Positions 58,101-60,000 of a stretch of DNA of 60,000 bases are shown in pieces. How positions within the stretch are numbered: position 1 is the stretch's first letter; each line of letters starts with the position of its first letter. Source of the DNA: Antedon mediterranea (lineage: Eukaryota > Echinodermata > Crinoidea > Comatulida > Antedonidae); NCBI RefSeq assembly GCF_964355755.1, contig NC_092672.1, positions 29,014,501 through 29,074,500 on the forward strand, written 5' to 3'. The translations under genes were made by a program, and so were the position numbers. The notes under the pieces were generated by a model. It was not told the DNA's origin and did no database searches. It saw only the letters and a list, made by a program, of their open reading frames with translations.

Positions 58101-60000
58101 GATTGAGTTGAGAAAAAGGTAGGCCTACGCCGCTAACTTCTGACTCACGCTCAATTTCACACAATCAAGTTGTCATATACGTCTCGAAACAAATACTAAT
58201 GTGCGGGCAAGTCAGGGGTATTGTTTTCTATTCGAAGGCCACTTTCTATAATGTTTAAAATTGCCAGACGGTTTACAGGAAATACGAATAGCATGGGCTT
58301 CCTAGCAAATTAGAGAATGAACTAAATTGATAGATATGAGCGGAAGCATATTTGAACTAATTGAGAAGTGTACGAATGAGTTCAATACTGAAAAAAAGAA
58401 CATTATTAATAAATTAAAAATGTAGGATGTAACAATGATATAACCTTGTAGCAGAATTTTTTTTTTATTATTTATTCAACTTTTCACTAAAATGTACATA
58501 CAAAGAAATAGACATAATGCATATTTAGTGAATGATGGGACCAACTCTAAAACGGTCTAATTGCGCAAGGAGTAATGACAAAATTTATATTAAATTATAA
58601 TCAATGCTACACAGATTACGTTATAATCACAACGCAAATAAGTGTCGTCGCGATTCGTCAGTACTTGCGACGCGCTTAAGTTCGTGCGTTGCGTCTAATG
58701 CTCGGTTCTCACTAGAGACCCATTTGGAAACAAGCCTTTTGGGCTTAAAGAGTTATCCACTGCTTTCCATTTCTCAAGTTTAATGTTTATATTATTCTAT
58801 GTATTTATTTTCATTCATATTTTATATTGTTTTTCTTTTTTGTAAATATTATTTATTACGTAAATATTACTTACTAGAGACAAACGAAAAGGCGTTCTCC
58901 ATTTGACCAATCACAAGCGATGGATCATCTGAACTGTCGCTTGTGGTTGCTTGCGTTGCGTCTCTTGTGGGAACAAAGCTTTACGTCGTTTCAATGAGCG
59001 TCTAAATGGGAACAAACTTTAACATATTGTATATTGAGTCAAATTCAGAAAAGCTGGTTATCAATAAATGTAAATCAAAATGTTAATAGTTTGGCCTATA
59101 GGCTACATGGTTACATTATTTTTAACTTTATTAAAATACGCTTCGACGCGGCCTCCACCACAACCTCCTGTAAATTCGCAGTGACGCCTGGTTCCCACAT
59201 GGACACAATGACGTAAGCGCAACGTAAGTTGGTTGACTAATGCCTGGTTCCCACTAGAGACGAAAGGTAAGGACGCAAGCGTAACGACATTATTTTAACT
59301 TTATCAAAATACGCTTCGACGTGGCCTCCACCACAACCTCCTGTAAATTCGCAGTGACGCCTGGTTCCCACATGGACACAATGACGTAAGCGCAACGTAA
59401 GTTGGTTGACTAATGCCTGGTTCCCACTAGAGACGAAAGGTAAGGACGCAAACGTAACGCAAGTGATCTGACCATCACATGCGATGGGTTATTCGATCTG
59501 TCGCTTTTCATTGGTCAATTCATGCGTTGCGTCTATTTCCTTGCGTTGCGTCACTAGTGGGAACCAAGCTTAATCACGACGTGGTGGATCATCCAAACTG
59601 GCGCTTGTAAACGTTCTTGTGGGAAACAGGCTTAAGTAAAGTACTTTGATGGATCATAGAAGAATTAGCTTAGACTAATTCCTGTATTGGTAGAGATTAA
59701 AGAGTAGGAAATTTGGGAAGGCAATTCAACGCAATCGATGGAGATTCAGGTCGTTTTCCACCTTTATTCGTTAATTGCTATCGTATCAATTATAAAAGGT
59801 CAATTAATATTTGTAGGATTGTTGTAATTCTGTTTGTGTACGAAATGAAAATAATAATTCTACAGTATGACGTCATATTAATATTTTCAGACCAACCAGG
59901 TCACCCGATTCTGTTTACTGTATAAACGCCAAATACCATTTTATAAGCAAATTAAGTAAACAGCGTCACATATATGTGGTGTATTATGGCAAGTTATGGT
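55186..60000. other. Intergenic region upstream of the astacin-lectin gene
   Basis: No exon with convincing codon structure was found on either strand. 57815-57960 resembles the CCTATTAAAGGG MITE family. 58697-58985 and 59180-59570 are copies of the GGTTCCCACT foldback family. The remainder is AT-rich spacer. A promoter for the astacin-lectin gene should lie just above 55300, but no element could be called. Confidence 0.55.
59113..59459. repeat. 174-bp direct duplication
   Basis: Two adjacent copies (59113-59286 and 59287-59459), each with TTAACTTTAT, AAATACGCTTCGACG, CTCCACCACAACCTCCTGTA and TGCCTGGTTCCCACTAGAGA, differ at only a few bases. The unit includes ends of the GGTTCCCACT MITE. Confidence 0.85.

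Overview
Eukaryotic (metazoan) genomic DNA: AT-rich, genes split by many spliceable introns, and dense with LINE, SINE, MITE and satellite sequence. A deuterostome, most likely an echinoderm or other ambulacrarian, fits best. The reasons are one secreted protein that mixes astacin, CUB, C-type lectin, TSP1, F-type lectin and HYR modules, and the TAGGCC-type words seen throughout. The species cannot be fixed from sequence alone.

Layout. (1) 1-11911, + strand: the C-terminal 1022 codons of a Mi-2/CHD3-4-5 chromatin remodeler in 15 exons. The gene enters from the left edge. Its introns hold a decayed LINE, a tRNA-derived SINE and several nested MITEs. (2) 12-17.5 kb: 3' UTR with a 60-bp tandem repeat, then a hairpin-forming satellite split by a 966-bp transposable element with a perfect 9-bp target duplication. 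(3) 17611-28308, - strand: a complete 14-exon LSG1 gene (60S export GTPase, 714 codons) with one AT-AC, U12-type intron. A + strand Ig-like membrane protein gene lies inside one of its introns. (4) 29411-31612, - strand: a second small Ig-like membrane protein gene; its 5' end was not found. (5) 33.0-34.3 kb: a run of diverged mini-exon-like repeats. (6) 34546-37477, - strand: a two-exon protein kinase with a poly-Ser tract and HND in place of HRD. Its intron contains a 1.1-kb block built almost wholly of TAGGCC/CTAGG words. (7) 39091-55185, - strand: a 20-exon gene for a secreted zinc protease of about 1126 residues, ordered signal peptide, short propeptide, astacin, EGF, CUB, CTLD, TSP1, F-lectin, HYR, CTLD, HYR, CTLD. 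Every splice phase agrees and the total is an exact multiple of three. (8) 55.2-60 kb: intergenic sequence rich in MITEs.

CHD and LSG1 are housekeeping genes (chromatin remodeling; ribosome export). The two Ig-type membrane proteins, the divergent kinase and the astacin-lectin protein look lineage-specific, and surface recognition or immunity is plausible but unproven. The astacin-lectin protein is the best candidate for something undescribed: an intact protease carrying a train of recognition modules, broadly comparable in logic to a lectin-pathway protease but with a different catalytic type. Exon borders were read by eye from GT/AG sites, reading-frame continuity and remembered family sequences. 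No alignment or transcript data were available.
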